This document shows positions 9,965 to 22,162 of a stretch of DNA of 64,000 nt, one piece after another. The translations under genes and the position numbers were made by a program. The first letter of the stretch is position 1. Every line of letters starts with the position of its first letter. Source of the stretch: Lycium barbarum (taxonomy: Eukaryota; Streptophyta; Magnoliopsida; Solanales; Solanaceae); assembly GCF_019175385.1 (NCBI RefSeq), contig NC_083343.1, forward strand, positions 51,606,457 to 51,670,456, read 5' to 3'. The notes beneath the pieces were generated by a model. The model worked only from the letters and a program-made list of their open reading frames with translations, made no database searches and was not told where the DNA came from.

Positions 9965-12900
9965 ATGCCTCCAAAAAAGGCAACAGCGGCCCAAAAGGCC
10001 AAGTCAGCAGCCTTGGGAGAGACTAGCCGAGTCCAGAGGATTACCAGGGCCCAGGCACATATTGCTCCAGGGATTTTGCCCCAGACAGAGGGTTCGTCTA
10101 CACCGCTACTCGTGGAGGAGATTGGGGCGGCCGCAGCCGCAGATCGGGGGGCGGCTCCACCGCCAGCTCCCGCAGTTCCAGTACCTGAGCCTCCAGCTCC
10201 ACGGCCAGGCACTGAGGATCAGTCTATGAGGGAGGCAGTCCAGTTGCTGACGAGACTTGTGGCAGGGCAGGTTCAGGGACATGGACTGGGAGGTGACCGG
10301 GCAGTCAGGCGTGATAGTTCGAGAGCCCGTGAGTTTTTGACTTGTAACCCTCCAGAGTTCTTCGGGACAAAGCCCGAGGAGGATCCTGAGGAGTTTATCA
10401 GGAAGATGCGACGCACTCTAGATTTGATTAATGCTTCCGAGACAGAGTCAGTCGCGTTAGCTTCGTACTGGTTATATGATGTGGCGGCAAGCTGGTACGA
10501 GTCATGGGGGCTATCCAGGGGGGACGGCGCTCCTCCAGCAGTTTGGGGCGATTTTTCTCAGGCATTTCTTGGACACTTTCTGCCCCCAGAGTTGCGACGA
10601 GCCAGATCTGATAGGTTCTTATTATTGAGGCAGAAGGGCCGCAGTATCCGGGACTACAGTTTGGAGTTTGATTCCTTGGCCCGATATGCACCTACTGTGG
10701 TGGCTACTATGGCGGACCGGATGCACAGATATATTATGGGGCTGGATCGGTATTTTGTTGATAGCTGCTTAGTATTGGCTGCTCAGCCCGGTATGGACAT
10801 TGCCCGTATCCAGGCCCATGCCCAGGGCATGGAGGATCGGGGCAGAGGAGGACACCAGCCTGACAGGGGCCAGGATCGGAGACAGCCCAAGAGGGCCAGG
10901 TCATCTGAAGATTTTCGGGGCAGACAGCCCCAACAGCCGCAGCAGCCTAGCAGATTTTCATCTCAGCCAGCGCAGAGCGCGCCTCCCCAGCCTACAGGTC
11001 GCAGGTTCGATAGCCCAGGGTATTCAGGAGCAGGCCAGAGATCCAGGGCTTCAGGTTCGCGGACAGATAGGGGTTCTGGTCAGATGAGGCCACCCAGGGT
11101 TCAGTGTTCGTTTTGCGGCAGATACCATACGGGAGAGTGCTACAGAGCCACCGGTGCATGCTTTTCTTGTGGCCGTCAGGGCCATTCTGTGAGAGATTGC
11201 CCGTATAAGGGTAGTTCGGGTGGTGCAGCGCAGCCTACCGGATCAGCCGCTGGGTCTTCATCGTCGTCAGTGGCTATGCGCCCTACGGGGCAGGGTTTTC
11301 CAGCACCAGCAGGTCGCGGCAGATGCCGTGGTGGAGCTTCTGGTATTAGCGGTCCTTCGAACCGCATTTATGCTTTGGCCAGCCGCCAGGATCAGGAGGC
11401 ATCTCCTAATGTCGTCACAGGTACTTTATTGGTCTTCTCTCGATCTGTGTATGCACTAATTGATCCAGGTTCGACTTTATCATATATTTCACCCCTTGTT
11501 GCCGGTAAAATTGGTATTATGTCTGAACCAATAGAGCCATTTGAGGTAGCCACGCCGATAGGGGATTTTGTTGTAGCAAAACAGGTTTATAAAGACTGTT
11601 CTGTGATCGTTTGTGACCGTGACACTAAGGCAGATCTGGTAGAGTTAGATATGACTGAATTTGATGTTATTATGGGTATGGATTGGCTAGCTTCCTGTTA
11701 CGCTAATGTTGACTGCCAGAATAAGGTAGTTCGCTTCCAGTTTCCCGGGGAGCTAGTTATAAATTGGGCTGGTAATACAGCATCGCCGAAAGGTAAGTTT
11801 ATTTCATACCGTAAGGCAAAGAAAATGATCAGAAAGGGTTATATCTATCATCTGGTTCGGGTGCAAGACTTGGACGCCGAGATGCCGACACTTCAGTCAG
11901 TCCCCGTGGTTAATGAGTTTCCAGATGTTTTCCCGGACGAGCTTCCAGGTCTTCCTCCAGAGCGAGAGATAGACTTCTCTATTCACTTACTCCCAGACAC
12001 TCAGCCTATCTCTATTCCTCCGTACAGAATGGCGCCTGCAGAATTAAAGGAGTTGAATGAGCAGCTGAAAGATTTGTTGGATAAGGGTTTCATCAGACCT
12101 AGTACTTCGCCTTGGGGAGCCCCGATATTATTTGTGCGTAAGAAAGACGGGTCGCTGCGTATGTGTATTGATTATCGGCAGCTGAATAAGGTAACTATAA
12201 AGAATAAATACCCCCTCCCCAGGATTGATGATTTGTTTGATCAGCTGCAGGGCGCTAAGTGTTTTTCGAAGGTAGATCTTCGATCCGGTTACCACCAGGT
12301 GCGAGTACGAGAGGCCGATATCCCTAAGACAGCTTTCCGGACTCGATATGGGCATTGTGTGTTTAGGGTTATGTCTTTTGGGCTTACTAATGCCCCCGCA
12401 GTATTCATGGATTTAATGAACCGGGTATTCAGGCCATTCTTGGATATGTTCGTGATTGTATTCATTGATGATATCCTGGTTTATTCTCGGTCGGAGGCAG
12501 AGCACGCAGATCACCTGAGATCGGTATTAGGGGTACTCCGGCATCAGAAGTTATATGCGAAATTTTCTAAGTGTGAGTTCTGGCTGTCTTCAGTGGCTTT
12601 CTTGGGGCATGTTATTGCAGCTGATGGTGTCCGGGTGGACACACAGAAGATTGAGGCCGTGAAGAATTGGCCCAGACCTACGACGCCCACAGAGGTACGC
12701 AATTTCCTGGGGTTAGCAGGTTATTACAGGAGGTTTGTGGAGACGTTTGCTTCGATTTCAGCGCTTTTGACAAGGCTGACTCAGAAGGGAGCTAAGTTCC
12801 AGTGGTCTGACGCTTGTGAACGAAGCTTCCAGTTGCTGAAAGAGAAGCTGACTACAGCCCCAGTTCTGACTCTTCCAGAGGGACCCGATGGATATGTTAT

Positions 12901-13972
12901 TTATTGTGACGCTTCTGGCATGGGGTTAGGCTGTGTATTGATGCAGCACGGCAGAGTTATAGCGTATGCTTCCCGGCAGCTCAAAAAGCATGAGAAGAAT
13001 TATCCTACCCACGATCTGGAGCTCGCAGCGGTGATTCATGCTTTGAAGATATGGAGACACTATTTATATCGCGTTCATGTGGATATCTATACTGATCATA
13101 AGAGTCTCCAGTATATTTTCAGGCAGAGAGAGCTTCATTTGCGACAGCGGAGGAGGCTGGAGCTTCTGAAAGATTATGACGTGGATATTCTGTATCATCC
13201 GGGTAAGGCTAATGTTGTTGCCGATGCGCTCAGTCGGAAGTCTATGGGCAGTTTGGCCGATTTACAGCCAGACAGGAGAGAGATAGCCCGTGATATTCAG
13301 CAGTTGGCTAGTCTCGGGGTTCGTCTGGCCGATTCTAGAGATACACGGATTTCTGTTCGAGGGGTTTCTGAGTCATCTATCAGGGACGATATTAAGCGGC
13401 ATCAGTTCGCGGATCCTGTCTTAGCTCGGTACAGGGACACAGCCTATGATAAGGAGAGGACTCCGTTCGAGTTTTCACCAGACGGCACTATGTTATACAG
13501 AGGCAGGTTGTGTGTACCTGATATTGCAGGCCTTCGACAGCAGGTCATGAGTGAGGCACATTATGCTCGCTACTCGGTCCATCCTGGGTCTACGAAGATG
13601 TACCATGATCTTCGATGCTTATACTGGTGGGACGGTATGAAGCGGGATGTTGCAGAGTTCGTCGCCCAGTGCCCTAATTGTCAGCAGGTCAAGATTGAGC
13701 ACCAGAAACCGGGTGGACTGCTGCAGGAGATAGAAATCCCGACTTGGAAGTGGGAGGTTATTAATATGGACTTCATTACAGGTTTGCCTCGCACTCCACG
13801 GAAGTATGATTCCATCTGGGTCGTTGTTGATAGGCTGACGAAATCAGCCCATTTTCTTCCCGTCAGGACTACCTATTCCGCCGAGGATTATGCCAGGCTC
13901 TATATTAAGGAGATTGTGAAGCTTCACGGAGTTCCTATATCTATTATTGTGACGCTTCTGGCATGGGGTTAG
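9965..13972 (+). CDS. gag-pol polyprotein of RT3, truncated by internal duplication
   Basis: One frame starting at ATG 9965 ([10 protein letters not shown]), the start used by the relatives; the frame is open upstream to a GTG at 9947. Order: capsid domain ([18 protein letters not shown]), CCHC knuckle [14 protein letters not shown] (11159-11200), aspartic protease LIDPGST (11462-11473 core), reverse transcriptase with FIDD (12461-12472), RNase H (acidic residues at 12908, 13019, 13094), integrase zinc domain (about 13558-13690) and the first catalytic aspartate in NMDF. The frame then crosses the duplication junction at 13944-13948 and ends eight codons later in VTLLAWG, losing the second catalytic Asp, the Glu, GPY/F and chromodomain. 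Gag, protease and RT look intact; integrase made from this frame would be inactive. Confidence 0.93.
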   Translation: MPPKKATAAQKAKSAALGETSRVQRITRAQAHIAPGILPQTEGSSTPLLVEEIGAAAAADRGAAPPPAPAVPVPEPPAPRPGTEDQSMREAVQLLTRLVAGQVQGHGLGGDRAVRRDSSRAREFLTCNPPEFFGTKPEEDPEEFIRKMRRTLDLINASETESVALASYWLYDVAASWYESWGLSRGDGAPPAVWGDFSQAFLGHFLPPELRRARSDRFLLLRQKGRSIRDYSLEFDSLARYAPTVVATMADRMHRYIMGLDRYFVDSCLVLAAQPGMDIARIQAHAQGMEDRGRGGHQPDRGQDRRQPKRARSSEDFRGRQPQQPQQPSRFSSQPAQSAPPQPTGRRFDSPGYSGAGQRSRASGSRTDRGSGQMRPPRVQCSFCGRYHTGECYRATGACFSCGRQGHSVRDCPYKGSSGGAAQPTGSAAGSSSSSVAMRPTGQGFPAPAGRGRCRGGASGISGPSNRIYALASRQDQEASPNVVTGTLLVFSRSVYALIDPGSTLSYISPLVAGKIGIMSEPIEPFEVATPIGDFVVAKQVYKDCSVIVCDRDTKADLVELDMTEFDVIMGMDWLASCYANVDCQNKVVRFQFPGELVINWAGNTASPKGKFISYRKAKKMIRKGYIYHLVRVQDLDAEMPTLQSVPVVNEFPDVFPDELPGLPPEREIDFSIHLLPDTQPISIPPYRMAPAELKELNEQLKDLLDKGFIRPSTSPWGAPILFVRKKDGSLRMCIDYRQLNKVTIKNKYPLPRIDDLFDQLQGAKCFSKVDLRSGYHQVRVREADIPKTAFRTRYGHCVFRVMSFGLTNAPAVFMDLMNRVFRPFLDMFVIVFIDDILVYSRSEAEHADHLRSVLGVLRHQKLYAKFSKCEFWLSSVAFLGHVIAADGVRVDTQKIEAVKNWPRPTTPTEVRNFLGLAGYYRRFVETFASISALLTRLTQKGAKFQWSDACERSFQLLKEKLTTAPVLTLPEGPDGYVIYCDASGMGLGCVLMQHGRVIAYASRQLKKHEKNYPTHDLELAAVIHALKIWRHYLYRVHVDIYTDHKSLQYIFRQRELHLRQRRRLELLKDYDVDILYHPGKANVVADALSRKSMGSLADLQPDRREIARDIQQLASLGVRLADSRDTRISVRGVSESSIRDDIKRHQFADPVLARYRDTAYDKERTPFEFSPDGTMLYRGRLCVPDIAGLRQQVMSEAHYARYSVHPGSTKMYHDLRCLYWWDGMKRDVAEFVAQCPNCQQVKIEHQKPGGLLQEIEIPTWKWEVINMDFITGLPRTPRKYDSIWVVVDRLTKSAHFLPVRTTYSAEDYARLYIKEIVKLHGVPISIIVTLLAWG

Positions 13973-14991
13973 GCTGTGTATTGATGCAGCACGACAGAGT
14001 TATAGCGTATGCTTCCCGGCAGCTCAAAAAGCATGAGAAGAATTATCCTACCCACGATCTGGAGCTCGCAGCGGTGATTCATGCTTTGAAGATATGGAGA
14101 CACTATTTATATCGCGTTCATGTGGATATCTATACTGATCATAAGAGTCTCCAGTATATTTTCAGGCAGAGAGAGCTTCATTTGCGACAGCGGAGGTGGC
14201 TGGAGCTTCTGAAAGATTATGACGTGGATATTCTGTATCATCCGGGTAAGGCTAATGTTGTTGCCGATGCGCTCAGTCGGAAGTCTATGGGCAGTTTGGC
14301 CGATTTACAGCCAGACAGGAGAGAGATAGCCCGTGATATTCAGCAGTTGGCTAGTCTCGGGGTTCGTCTGGCCGATTCTAGAGATACACGGATTTCTGTT
14401 CGAGGGGTTTCTGAGTCATCTATCAGGGACGATATTAAGCGGCATCAGTTCGAGGATCCTGTCTTAGCTCGGTACAGGGACACAGCCTATGATAAGGAGA
14501 GGACTCCGTTCGAGTTTTCACCAGACGGCACTATGTTATACAGAGGCAGGTTGTGTGTACCTGATATTGCAGGCCTTCGACAGCAGGTCATGAGTGAGGC
14601 ACATTATGCTCGCTACTCGGTCCATCCTGGGTCTACGAAGATGTACCATGATCTTCGATGCTTATACTGGTGGGACGGTATGAAGCGGGATGTTGCAGAG
14701 TTCGTCGCCCAGTGCCCTAATTGTCAGCAGGTCAAGATTGAGCACCAGAAACCGGGTGGACTGCTGCAGGAGATAGAAATCCCGACTTGGAAGTGGGAGG
14801 TTATTAATATGGACTTCATTACAGGTTTGCCTCGCACTCCACGGAAGTATGATTCCATCTGGGTCGTTGTTGATAGGCTGACGAAATCAGCCCATTTTCT
14901 TCCCGTCAGGACTACCTATTCCGCCGAGGATTATGCCAGGCTCTATATTAAGGAGATTGTGAAGCTTCACGGAGTTCCTATATCTATTATT
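12901..14991 (+). repeat. 1043-bp tandem duplication inside RT3 pol
   Basis: 12901-13943 is repeated as 13944-14986, each unit preceded by TTATT and with TTATT again at 14987-14991, so the break used 5 bp of microhomology. I see three base differences between units (for example A/G near 13991, and AGG/TGG in RQRRWLEL). The unit spans RNase H, the integrase zinc domain and the start of the integrase core. 1043 is not a multiple of three, which shifts the frame. Unequal crossing-over or a template jump during reverse transcription could both produce it. Confidence 0.95.
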
Positions 14992-16107
14992 TCTGACAGA
15001 GGCGCCCAGTTTACGGCACATTTCTGGAGATCTTTTCAGGAGGGACTAGGGACTCAGGTGAGTCTGAGCACCGCATTTCATCCTCAGAGCGACGGGCAGG
15101 CCGAGCGCACTATACAGACGCTGGGGGATATGTTGCGGGCCTGCGTTATTGATTTTAGAGGCAGCTGGGATGATCACCTGCCGTTGATTGAGTTTGCATA
15201 TAATAACAGTTACCATTCCAGCATCCAGATGGCTCCGTACGAGGCTTTATATGGCAGGAAGTGCAGATCGCCGATCGGCTGGTTTGATATTGGCGAGACA
15301 GAGTTGATTGGCCCAGATATGGTCCAGCAGGCCGTGGACAAGGTGAAACTTATTCGAGAGCGACTGTTGGCAGCCCAGAGTCGACAGAAATCATACGCGG
15401 ATAAACGGCGTCGACCGTTGGAGTTTCAGGTAGGCGATTGGGTATTTCTGAAGGTATCGCCTATGAAAGGCGTGATGCGGTTCGGCAGAAAGGGTAAGCT
15501 CAGTCCGCGTTATATTGGGCCTTATCAGATTGTTCGGAAGGTTGGAAATGTCGCCTATGAGTTAGATTTGCCATCTGATTTGGAAGCGGTACATCCGGTA
15601 TTCCATGTCTCTATGCTTCGCAGATGCATTGGTGACCCTTCCAGAATTTTCCCTGCGGATGATATTCAGGTGACGGAGCAACTATCGTACGAGGAACAGC
15701 CCGTATCTATTTTGGATCGTCAGGTAAGAAGGCTCCGGAATAAAGACGTAGCCTCTGTTAAGGTACTGTGGCGGAACGATAATAGGGAGGAAATGACATG
15801 GGAGGCCGAAGAGGAAATGAAGAAGAAATATCCTCAATTGTTCCCTATGCCCACAGGTAACCTTAAATCCTGCTTAATTTCATTTCAATATCAATCGTGT
15901 GTCATATGTGATGTCTATAAACATGAACTCCCCCAAAGTATTTTCAAACCCTATGAGATTAATTTAACATTCGAGGACGAATGTTCTAAAGGGGGGGAGG
16001 ATGTTATATCCCGTATTTTTGAACCTCGGAGCATCTGCTGGGGTGGGGCCGACACACCGAGATTTTTTTTTGGAACATCTGAAAAGTCATATGAATCACA
16101 TATGTAA
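13963..16107 (+). CDS. RNase H, integrase and chromodomain frame of RT3 (second duplicate copy)
   Basis: Begins at an ATG that is an internal methionine of RNase H (MGLGCVLMQ), so it is the downstream part of pol rather than a separate gene. It encodes most of RNase H, the integrase zinc domain ([11 protein letters not shown]...CPNCQQVK), a complete D,D,E core (NMDF near 14810, SDRGAQ near 14994, Glu at 15103-15105), GPY/F ([13 protein letters not shown]) and a chromodomain ([21 protein letters not shown], about 15700-15845) that would steer insertion to marked chromatin. No stop occurs before the polypurine tract; the frame runs through it and about 106 bp into the 3' LTR, ending at 16107. 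RT2 and RT4 stop before their tracts. Confidence 0.9.
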   Translation: MGLGCVLMQHDRVIAYASRQLKKHEKNYPTHDLELAAVIHALKIWRHYLYRVHVDIYTDHKSLQYIFRQRELHLRQRRWLELLKDYDVDILYHPGKANVVADALSRKSMGSLADLQPDRREIARDIQQLASLGVRLADSRDTRISVRGVSESSIRDDIKRHQFEDPVLARYRDTAYDKERTPFEFSPDGTMLYRGRLCVPDIAGLRQQVMSEAHYARYSVHPGSTKMYHDLRCLYWWDGMKRDVAEFVAQCPNCQQVKIEHQKPGGLLQEIEIPTWKWEVINMDFITGLPRTPRKYDSIWVVVDRLTKSAHFLPVRTTYSAEDYARLYIKEIVKLHGVPISIISDRGAQFTAHFWRSFQEGLGTQVSLSTAFHPQSDGQAERTIQTLGDMLRACVIDFRGSWDDHLPLIEFAYNNSYHSSIQMAPYEALYGRKCRSPIGWFDIGETELIGPDMVQQAVDKVKLIRERLLAAQSRQKSYADKRRRPLEFQVGDWVFLKVSPMKGVMRFGRKGKLSPRYIGPYQIVRKVGNVAYELDLPSDLEAVHPVFHVSMLRRCIGDPSRIFPADDIQVTEQLSYEEQPVSILDRQVRRLRNKDVASVKVLWRNDNREEMTWEAEEEMKKKYPQLFPMPTGNLKSCLISFQYQSCVICDVYKHELPQSIFKPYEINLTFEDECSKGGEDVISRIFEPRSICWGGADTPRFFFGTSEKSYESHM
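15966..16001 (+). promoter_or_regulatory. PPT-side hairpin and polypurine tract of RT3
   Basis: A perfect 8-bp inverted repeat, AACATTCG (15966-15973) and CGAATGTT (15978-15985) around AGGA, is followed two bases on by the tract AAAGGGGGGGAGGA (15988-16001), which abuts the 3' LTR. The tract primes plus-strand DNA. The hairpin is shared by RT2, RT4, RT5, RT6 and RT7. Confidence 0.9.
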
Positions 16108-19100
16108 AGTTAAACACAACTCATGAAGTACCTTTGGACCAAATCAAAGTGGAAACCCTCCAAACGAATATGTTTAAGAAAACGTTTTCGGGTGACCTGA
16201 CATTGGGGGGCAAAAAACTGTATTGTAAGTTTGGAATTTCGAAAATACCTTGAAATAGAAGTTGTAGATAATTGAATTAGCGTTCAATCCATAGGTCGTG
16301 GGTTCCCAGGTGACGTCGGTACAAGGAGTTATGAACATTTTAAGGTCGAAAGGTCAGTGGCCTAGGCCCAACTCGGGACCAACCGAGTTGGCCCAAAAAA
16401 AAAAAAAAAAAATTTAGGCCCAATGTTTAAGGGGTGGCCGGCCAAGTGAGGCCCAACCCATTGCTTTAATGAGTATTTCCATGTGCTAATTAATTATAAA
16501 GGGATCAATATCCCTTAGAAGGTTCAAGAGACTTAGAAGAGAAAGAAGAGCAAAACAAGAGCAAAAAAAGAAGACCATTTCGGGTTTGAGGTGCAAAAAT
16601 TCACCACCAAAAATCTTGCTCCTAAAATTTTTCTTTTGTGGTTTTCCTACTAAGTTAAGGTTCCTTTGTAACTTGGTATAGTTGGATTGGAGTGGGGAGC
16701 ATTAGAATCACCAAAGTGATCACATCTCCAAGTGAAGAAGACTTGAAGAAAAGGTAAGAATTTCTACCTTTTTATTTTGTTATGAAGTTTTGATTGTGTT
16801 GTAGTATATAGAAATGTGTTGATTGTATGGAAAATTGGAAGTTTGCAAAGTGGGTGTGTGTTGTAGGTGTGTAGCCGTGGGTATGCACAATTGTATAGCC
16901 ACAATGTGTTGAATTTATGTTATATTCTAGTTGTGATTGTGATGAAATGCATATGGGAATTGAAAGTTGGATGAATTTAGTTGATATTGGAAAAAATAGG
17001 CATATGGCCATAGGGTGTATATGGTTTGGGATAGAAAGGAATTGAGTTGTTTAGTGTGTTAAAGTGTTGTTGTGATGTTTGTAATGTAAATGAAGTTAGA
17101 ATGATATAAGTTTGTATTGAATTGGAATGTAGAAACTTATGTCGTTTTAGTATGATTTTCCGACATTAAGGAAATGAAGTTGTTTGGTTGCTAATCATTG
17201 ATGAATTTGGAAGTTGGAAACTTGTTATGAAGTTGTATGCCAAAGATTTGATGTTTTGCATAAGTTATGACTTTGGCGGAAAGTTGTATATTATGTATAT
17301 CGAGTGTATATCTTGAGGAAAACGATATGAAATGTTTCTAGAACTATATGGTGATGATCAGGATTGTTGTTGAATGTGAAATTATTGATCTTAGTTGAAA
17401 GTTGGGTTGAATTGAAGATTATGTCAACTTGTGAGAAAAATGACTAGTTGAAGGATATTTATGTTTTTAATGTTCATTGTTGATATTGATGTTGTCGTTT
17501 GGGTTGTTGTTGATGATTTCTAGCCGAGTTGAATTCTCGGGGTGCTATATGTATAGGGGAAGTGCTGCCGAAATTTCGGTAGCCAAATATGCATTAAGTT
17601 GAAACTTTGGTATTCATAGCTTACAATTGGTAAACTTGACCAATTGCAGTTTTTCGACGAAACGGGAAGTGAGTTTGGAAAGGCTTAAGGAGCGTGAAAG
17701 GTATGTAAAGCAAACCCAATTCTTCCCTTGGCATGCCCTTAGTGTGTTAGAGTCGGATCCGGGCCTCGAAGGACCTGGCCCTCGGAATCCGCAAGACAAA
17801 ATTTCAGTTTTTCCTTCAGTAGAATTGAACCATTTTGATACGCTTTTTCTGAAATTATGCAATTGTGCTCTAAGTTACTCAGAAAGTCATAGAATGTCTG
17901 TATAACCTTCGTAGATGATATTATATGTTTAGAGGGCACAATTTGAGCCCGCCACCTTATTTGTTCTGAGGCGGGCCCACTATTTACGTTTTTGCCCCTA
18001 ATGTGTTAAAGCTTCCTTTTTAAGCGATTTTTGAAAGAAATGTTTTAATTACCCTACTAATCGCTTAACGAATATTATTTTAAATATTCTGTTAAATATT
18101 ATAAATTATTTTGACACTCGGAATGACTTCGGGAAAGTTATACTTCTGTAATTTATTATGATATCCGAAATACATTTATTATGATTCCGTCCGACCCCAT
18201 TGGATTTGTTTGTCTTTGATACGCTTCATCGAGTCTTTGAAAACATTTATTATATTTTTAAATTGCATTGGTCTCTCACTACTCCATTCGTGGATGTCCC
18301 AATGTTTCCCACACTGAGCCCGGGCCAGGATATGTTGTCAAGCGTAATTCTCTGCATTGTTCGCCGCGCCCCGATGTGAGGGGGCAGGTATACGCGTACA
18401 TGGGTCTGTGGAGTATGATGTGCCATGTCCGCCTATTCTGATCTGATCTGTTATGGCCATTCTGATATGACATTTTATGATACGGGGCCACGCCCCCTTT
18501 TCTGATTCCTCTGTATTGTGGCACCAGTGTCGGGAGGGTGACCACGTTCTGTCTGCCGAGTCCCGTGGCAGGGATCGGATATGATATGACATATGTTTCT
18601 ATACACATTCTGTCTGATTTGGAAATATGCATTTGACACTCTGGATTTTGTACCCATTTTCTGTAATCATTATGATTTGACTTCTGTGATTCCGCTTTAC
18701 ATATTTAGTACATATTTCGTACTGACCCCCTTTCTTCGGGGGCTGCGTTTTCATGCCGCGCAGGTACAGACGACAGGTTTGCTGATCCGCACGTTTAGGA
18801 TCCCATTTCTGCTATTTTGGGGCGCTCTCTTCTACAGAGCCCATCTTTTGGTACAGTCTGTCACTGCTATCTAGATGTGTATTTTGTTCAGGGTATGACG
18901 GGGCCCTGTCCCATCTTATGATTATGATATGTTCTGTAGAGGTCTGTGGATACATCTGTGTGGGTTCTGTACATATGTTTGGGATGTTTTTGGATTTATG
19001 ACAGCCTTATCGGCTTCTGTGTGCCAAGTCTGCTTTTCTGCTAAATTCTGTAGCATCCACTAATGTTGCTATTATATTACATTATTTTGATAATATGCTA

Positions 19101-19171
19101 AATTGGGTATCGGGTACGTATAGGTGCCCAGCTAGGGCACTGGTCGCGGCCCACGGAGTTGGGTCGTGACA
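16002..19171 (+). repeat. 3' LTR of RT3
   Basis: 3170 bp, nearly identical to 6586-9761. Differences include a 9-bp indel near 17193, a 3-bp indel near 17777 and scattered substitutions. Palindrome at 17565-17582, double hairpin at 18706-18742, candidate TATA box at 16495-16500. Confidence 0.95.
18706..18742 (+). promoter_or_regulatory. LTR double hairpin (RT3, 3' LTR)
   Basis: As in the 5' LTR, but the first base of the left arm is T (TAGTAC against GTACTG), leaving five pairs. The CCCCC/GGGGG stem (18726-18730, 18738-18742) is intact. Confidence 0.65.
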
Positions 19172-19176
19172 TAAAA

Positions 19177-21959
19177 GCACAGCTAAAAGATTTTCTTAAG
19201 AAGGGATTTATAAAGCCCAGCTCATCACCGTGGGGAGCACCGGTCTTGTTCGTGAGGAAGAAGGATGGATCCCTGCGGATGTGCATTGATTACCGATAGC
19301 TGAATAGGGTAACAGTAAAGAACAAGTATCCCTTCCCCAGAATTTACGATTTGTTTGATCAATTACAGGGCGCTAAATGGTTTTCCAAGATAGATTTGAG
19401 ATTTGGTTATCATCAAGTGAGAATTAGAGAAGCGGATATTCCCAAGACAGCCTTCAGGACAAGATATGGTCACTACGAGTTCCGAGTAATGTCGTTTGGG
19501 TTGACGAATGCCCCGGCGGTGTTTATGAATTTAATGAATAATGTGTTCAGAATATTCTTGGATCTCTTTGTCACAGTATTTATTGATGATATATTGGTAT
19601 ACTCTGGCACAGAGTCAGAACATGCAGATCATCTAAGAATTGTCCTTGGTGTTCTCCGAGCTCGGGAATTATATGCAAAGTTCTCAAAGTGCGAATTTTG
19701 GCTGAATTCTGTGACATTTCTAGGCCTTGTTATTTCCGATGATGGTATCTGAGTCGACACTCAGAAAATTGAAGCTGTGAAGACTTGGCCAAGGCCTACG
19801 ACACCCACAGAAGTTTGTAGTTTCCTGGGTTTTGCAGGTTATTATAGAAGATTCGTAGAAGGCTTTTCTTCTATTTCAGCCCCACTGACGAAGTTAACTC
19901 AGAAATCCGCTAAATTCCAATGGAACAATGTGTGTGAGCGTAGTTTTCAGGAGTTGAAAGACAGATTGACTTCAGCCCTAGTGCTAACACTTCTAGAAGG
20001 GTCAGAAGGCTATGTTATATATTGCGACGCTTCTGGTGTGGGACTAGGATGTGTATTAATGTAGCATGGCAAGGTTATTGCATATGCCTCGAGATAGTTG
20101 CGGAAACATGAACAGAATTATCCAACCCATGATCTTGAATTGGTCGCGGTTATTCATGCTTTAAAAATATGGAGGCATTATGTGTATGGTGTACATATTG
20201 ATATCTATACAGATCACAAGAGTCTTCAATACATTTTCAAGCAAAAGGAGTTGAATCTGCGTCAGAGGCGGTGGTTAGAACTGTTGAAAGACTAGGAGGT
20301 AAATATTCTGTACCACCCGGGAAAAGCTAACGTAGTGGCTGATGCGCTTAGCCGTCGATCAATGGGTAGCTTATGTGAAGTCCCTTCAGAAAAGAAAGAA
20401 ATGGTTCGTGAGCTGCAACGACTAGCTAATCTTGGAGTACGCGTAATTGATTCGGGTAGCACAGGTATCAGCATTAGTAAACCCACAGTTTCATCCTTAA
20501 GTACAGAAGTAAAGGAACGACAGTACGAAGATTCCCAGTTAAGCCACTACCGAGACCTATCTCGTGAGAAGGAAAAGTCTCCATTTGAAGTCTCTACAGA
20601 AGGGGTTCTCATATATCAGGGCAGGCTATGCGTACCGGATGTGGCAAGATTGCGCCAAAGGATTCTAGAGGAAGCTCACTATTCTCGGTATTCTATTCAT
20701 CCCGGTGCAACCAAAATGTATCATGACCTCATATCGATATATTGGTGGAACGGTATGAAGAGAGACATAGCAGAATTTGTAGCCCAATGTTCGAATTGCC
20801 AACAAGTAAAAGTTGAACATCAAAAGCCAGGAGGCTTATTGCAAGTAATAGAGGTTCCTACATGGAAATGGGAAGAAATTAATATGGACTTTATTGAAGG
20901 ATTACCTCGTTCCCGAGGAAAATATGATTCTATATGGGTTATCGTGGACAGACTCACAAAAGCAGCTCATTTCCTCCCAGTTAGAACCACGTATTTAGCG
21001 GAAGATTATGCTAGGTTGTACTTGAAGGAAATTGTGCGAATTCACGGAATTCCTTTAGCCATTATAACAGACAGAGGGGCACAGTTTACAGCTAAGTTTT
21101 GGAAGTCCTTCCAAGAAGGTTTGGGTACTCAGGTTAAGCTCAGCACGGCGTTTCATCCACAGACTGACGGACAAGCTGAACGTACTATTCAGACCTTGGA
21201 GGACATGCTGCGAGCGTGTGTGTTGGATTTTGGCGGTAGTTGGGATGACCATTTACCCCTTATTGAATTTTCTTATAACAACAGCTATCATTCCGGTATT
21301 CAAATGGCTCCATATGAAGCCTTGTACGAAAGGAAATGTAGATCCCAATTGGATGGTTTGAAACCGGAGAAGTACAATTAATAGGCCCCGACTTGATTCA
21401 ACAAGCAGTCGAAAAAGTTAAGGTGATACGAGATCGGTTGTTGATAGCCCAAAATCATCAAAAGTCTTATGCGGACAACCGCTGACGAGACTTGGAATTT
21501 CAGGTAGATGATTGGGTATTCCTGAAGGTATCGCCGATGAAAGGGGTGATGAGATTTGGCAAGAAAGGGAAGTTAAGCCCAAGATATATTGGACCTTATC
21601 GAATCATCCGTAATGTGGGTCGAGTAGCCTATGAACTGGACTATCCTTCAGAACTCGAGTCAGTGCATCCAGTCTTCCATGTTTCGATGCTCCGCAAGTG
21701 CATCGGAGATCCAACGAGAATCGTTCCGGTTGATGATGTCCAAGTAACAGAAGGACTAACATATGAAGAAGTACCGGTTGCTATGTTAGACAGACAGGTG
21801 CGAAGGCTTCGAAATAAAGAGGTCGCTTCAGTCAAGGTCTTATGGCGAAACAATAATCGGGAAGAAATGACTTGGGAAGCGGAGGAGAATATGCAAGCCA
21901 AATATCCGCATTTATTCCAACCCCCGGAGGAGACTCAATATGAAACATCGACGAGATGA
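19177..21959 (+). pseudogene. Reverse transcriptase to chromodomain of RT2 (pseudogene)
   Basis: Continues the RT2 pol frame after RT3. It encodes reverse transcriptase (LPRI/FPRI palm region, FIDD near 19583), RNase H, integrase with zinc domain (SRYSIHPGA...CSNCQQVK) and D,D,E core, GPY/F and chromodomain ([21 protein letters not shown]). Stops shared with RT4: TAG 19297-19299, TGA 19750-19752, TAG 20095-20097 and TGA near 21483. Private lesions: TAG at about 20061 and 20294, and a small deletion near 21345 where RT4 reads on through [11 protein letters not shown]. Four shared stops replace CAG or CGA codons, consistent with cytosine deamination. Terminal TGA 21957-21959. Confidence 0.9.
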
Positions 21960-22125
21960 GGTACGTATGCTTTATTTTTATGCTTTTGGTTGTGTGTGGC
22001 CATAAATATGTTGATATTATGATGTAGCCCTGTGAGGCGATGATATTATAGGTAGTTGTGACAGGTTGGTAGTGCCCAATTACAGGGGAAACTCTGGCGA
22101 AATTTTTGTACAATCTCGACTGTTT

Positions 22126-22162
22126 AACATTCGAGGACGAATGTTCCAAAAGGGGGGAAGAA
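22126..22162 (+). promoter_or_regulatory. PPT-side hairpin and polypurine tract of RT2
   Basis: AACATTCG/CGAATGTT arms around AGGA (22126-22145), then AAAAGGGGGGAAGAA (22148-22162) directly before LTR TGTTACACC. Confidence 0.9.

Larger units (their letters stand above)
6586..19171 (+). mobile_element. RT3: young full-length chromovirus with TSD TAAAA
   Basis: A 12,586-bp element: LTR, primer site, leader, gag-pol, polypurine tract, LTR. The five bases before (6581-6585) and after (19172-19176) are both TAAAA. The LTRs begin TGTTATATCCCG and end GTCGTGACA. A hand comparison of the LTRs shows roughly two to three dozen substitutions over ~3.17 kb plus a few small indels, so it is the youngest dated insertion here. 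Pol carries a 1043-bp internal tandem duplication that breaks the reading frame, so this copy is probably not autonomous now. Confidence 0.96.
3863..22162 (+). mobile_element. RT2: degenerate chromovirus, host of RT1 and RT3
   Basis: The body is gag (4655-5874), protease (5875-6585), then after the RT3 insertion reverse transcriptase, RNase H, integrase and chromodomain (19177-21959), a polypurine tract and the LTR shared with RT4. At the RT3 insertion point codons read ...ELKELK then AQLKDFL, rejoining exactly with the uninterrupted RT4 copy. It shares at least seven inactivating lesions with RT4, so the two bodies descend from one already dead copy or from one defective source. The 5' LTR is only a fragment and the primer site is gone. 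Confidence 0.85.

Noticed and set aside
13963..14000. ATG at 13963 as the start of a separate gene
   Set aside because: It is an internal methionine of RNase H inside the second duplicate unit; the frame is the rest of pol.
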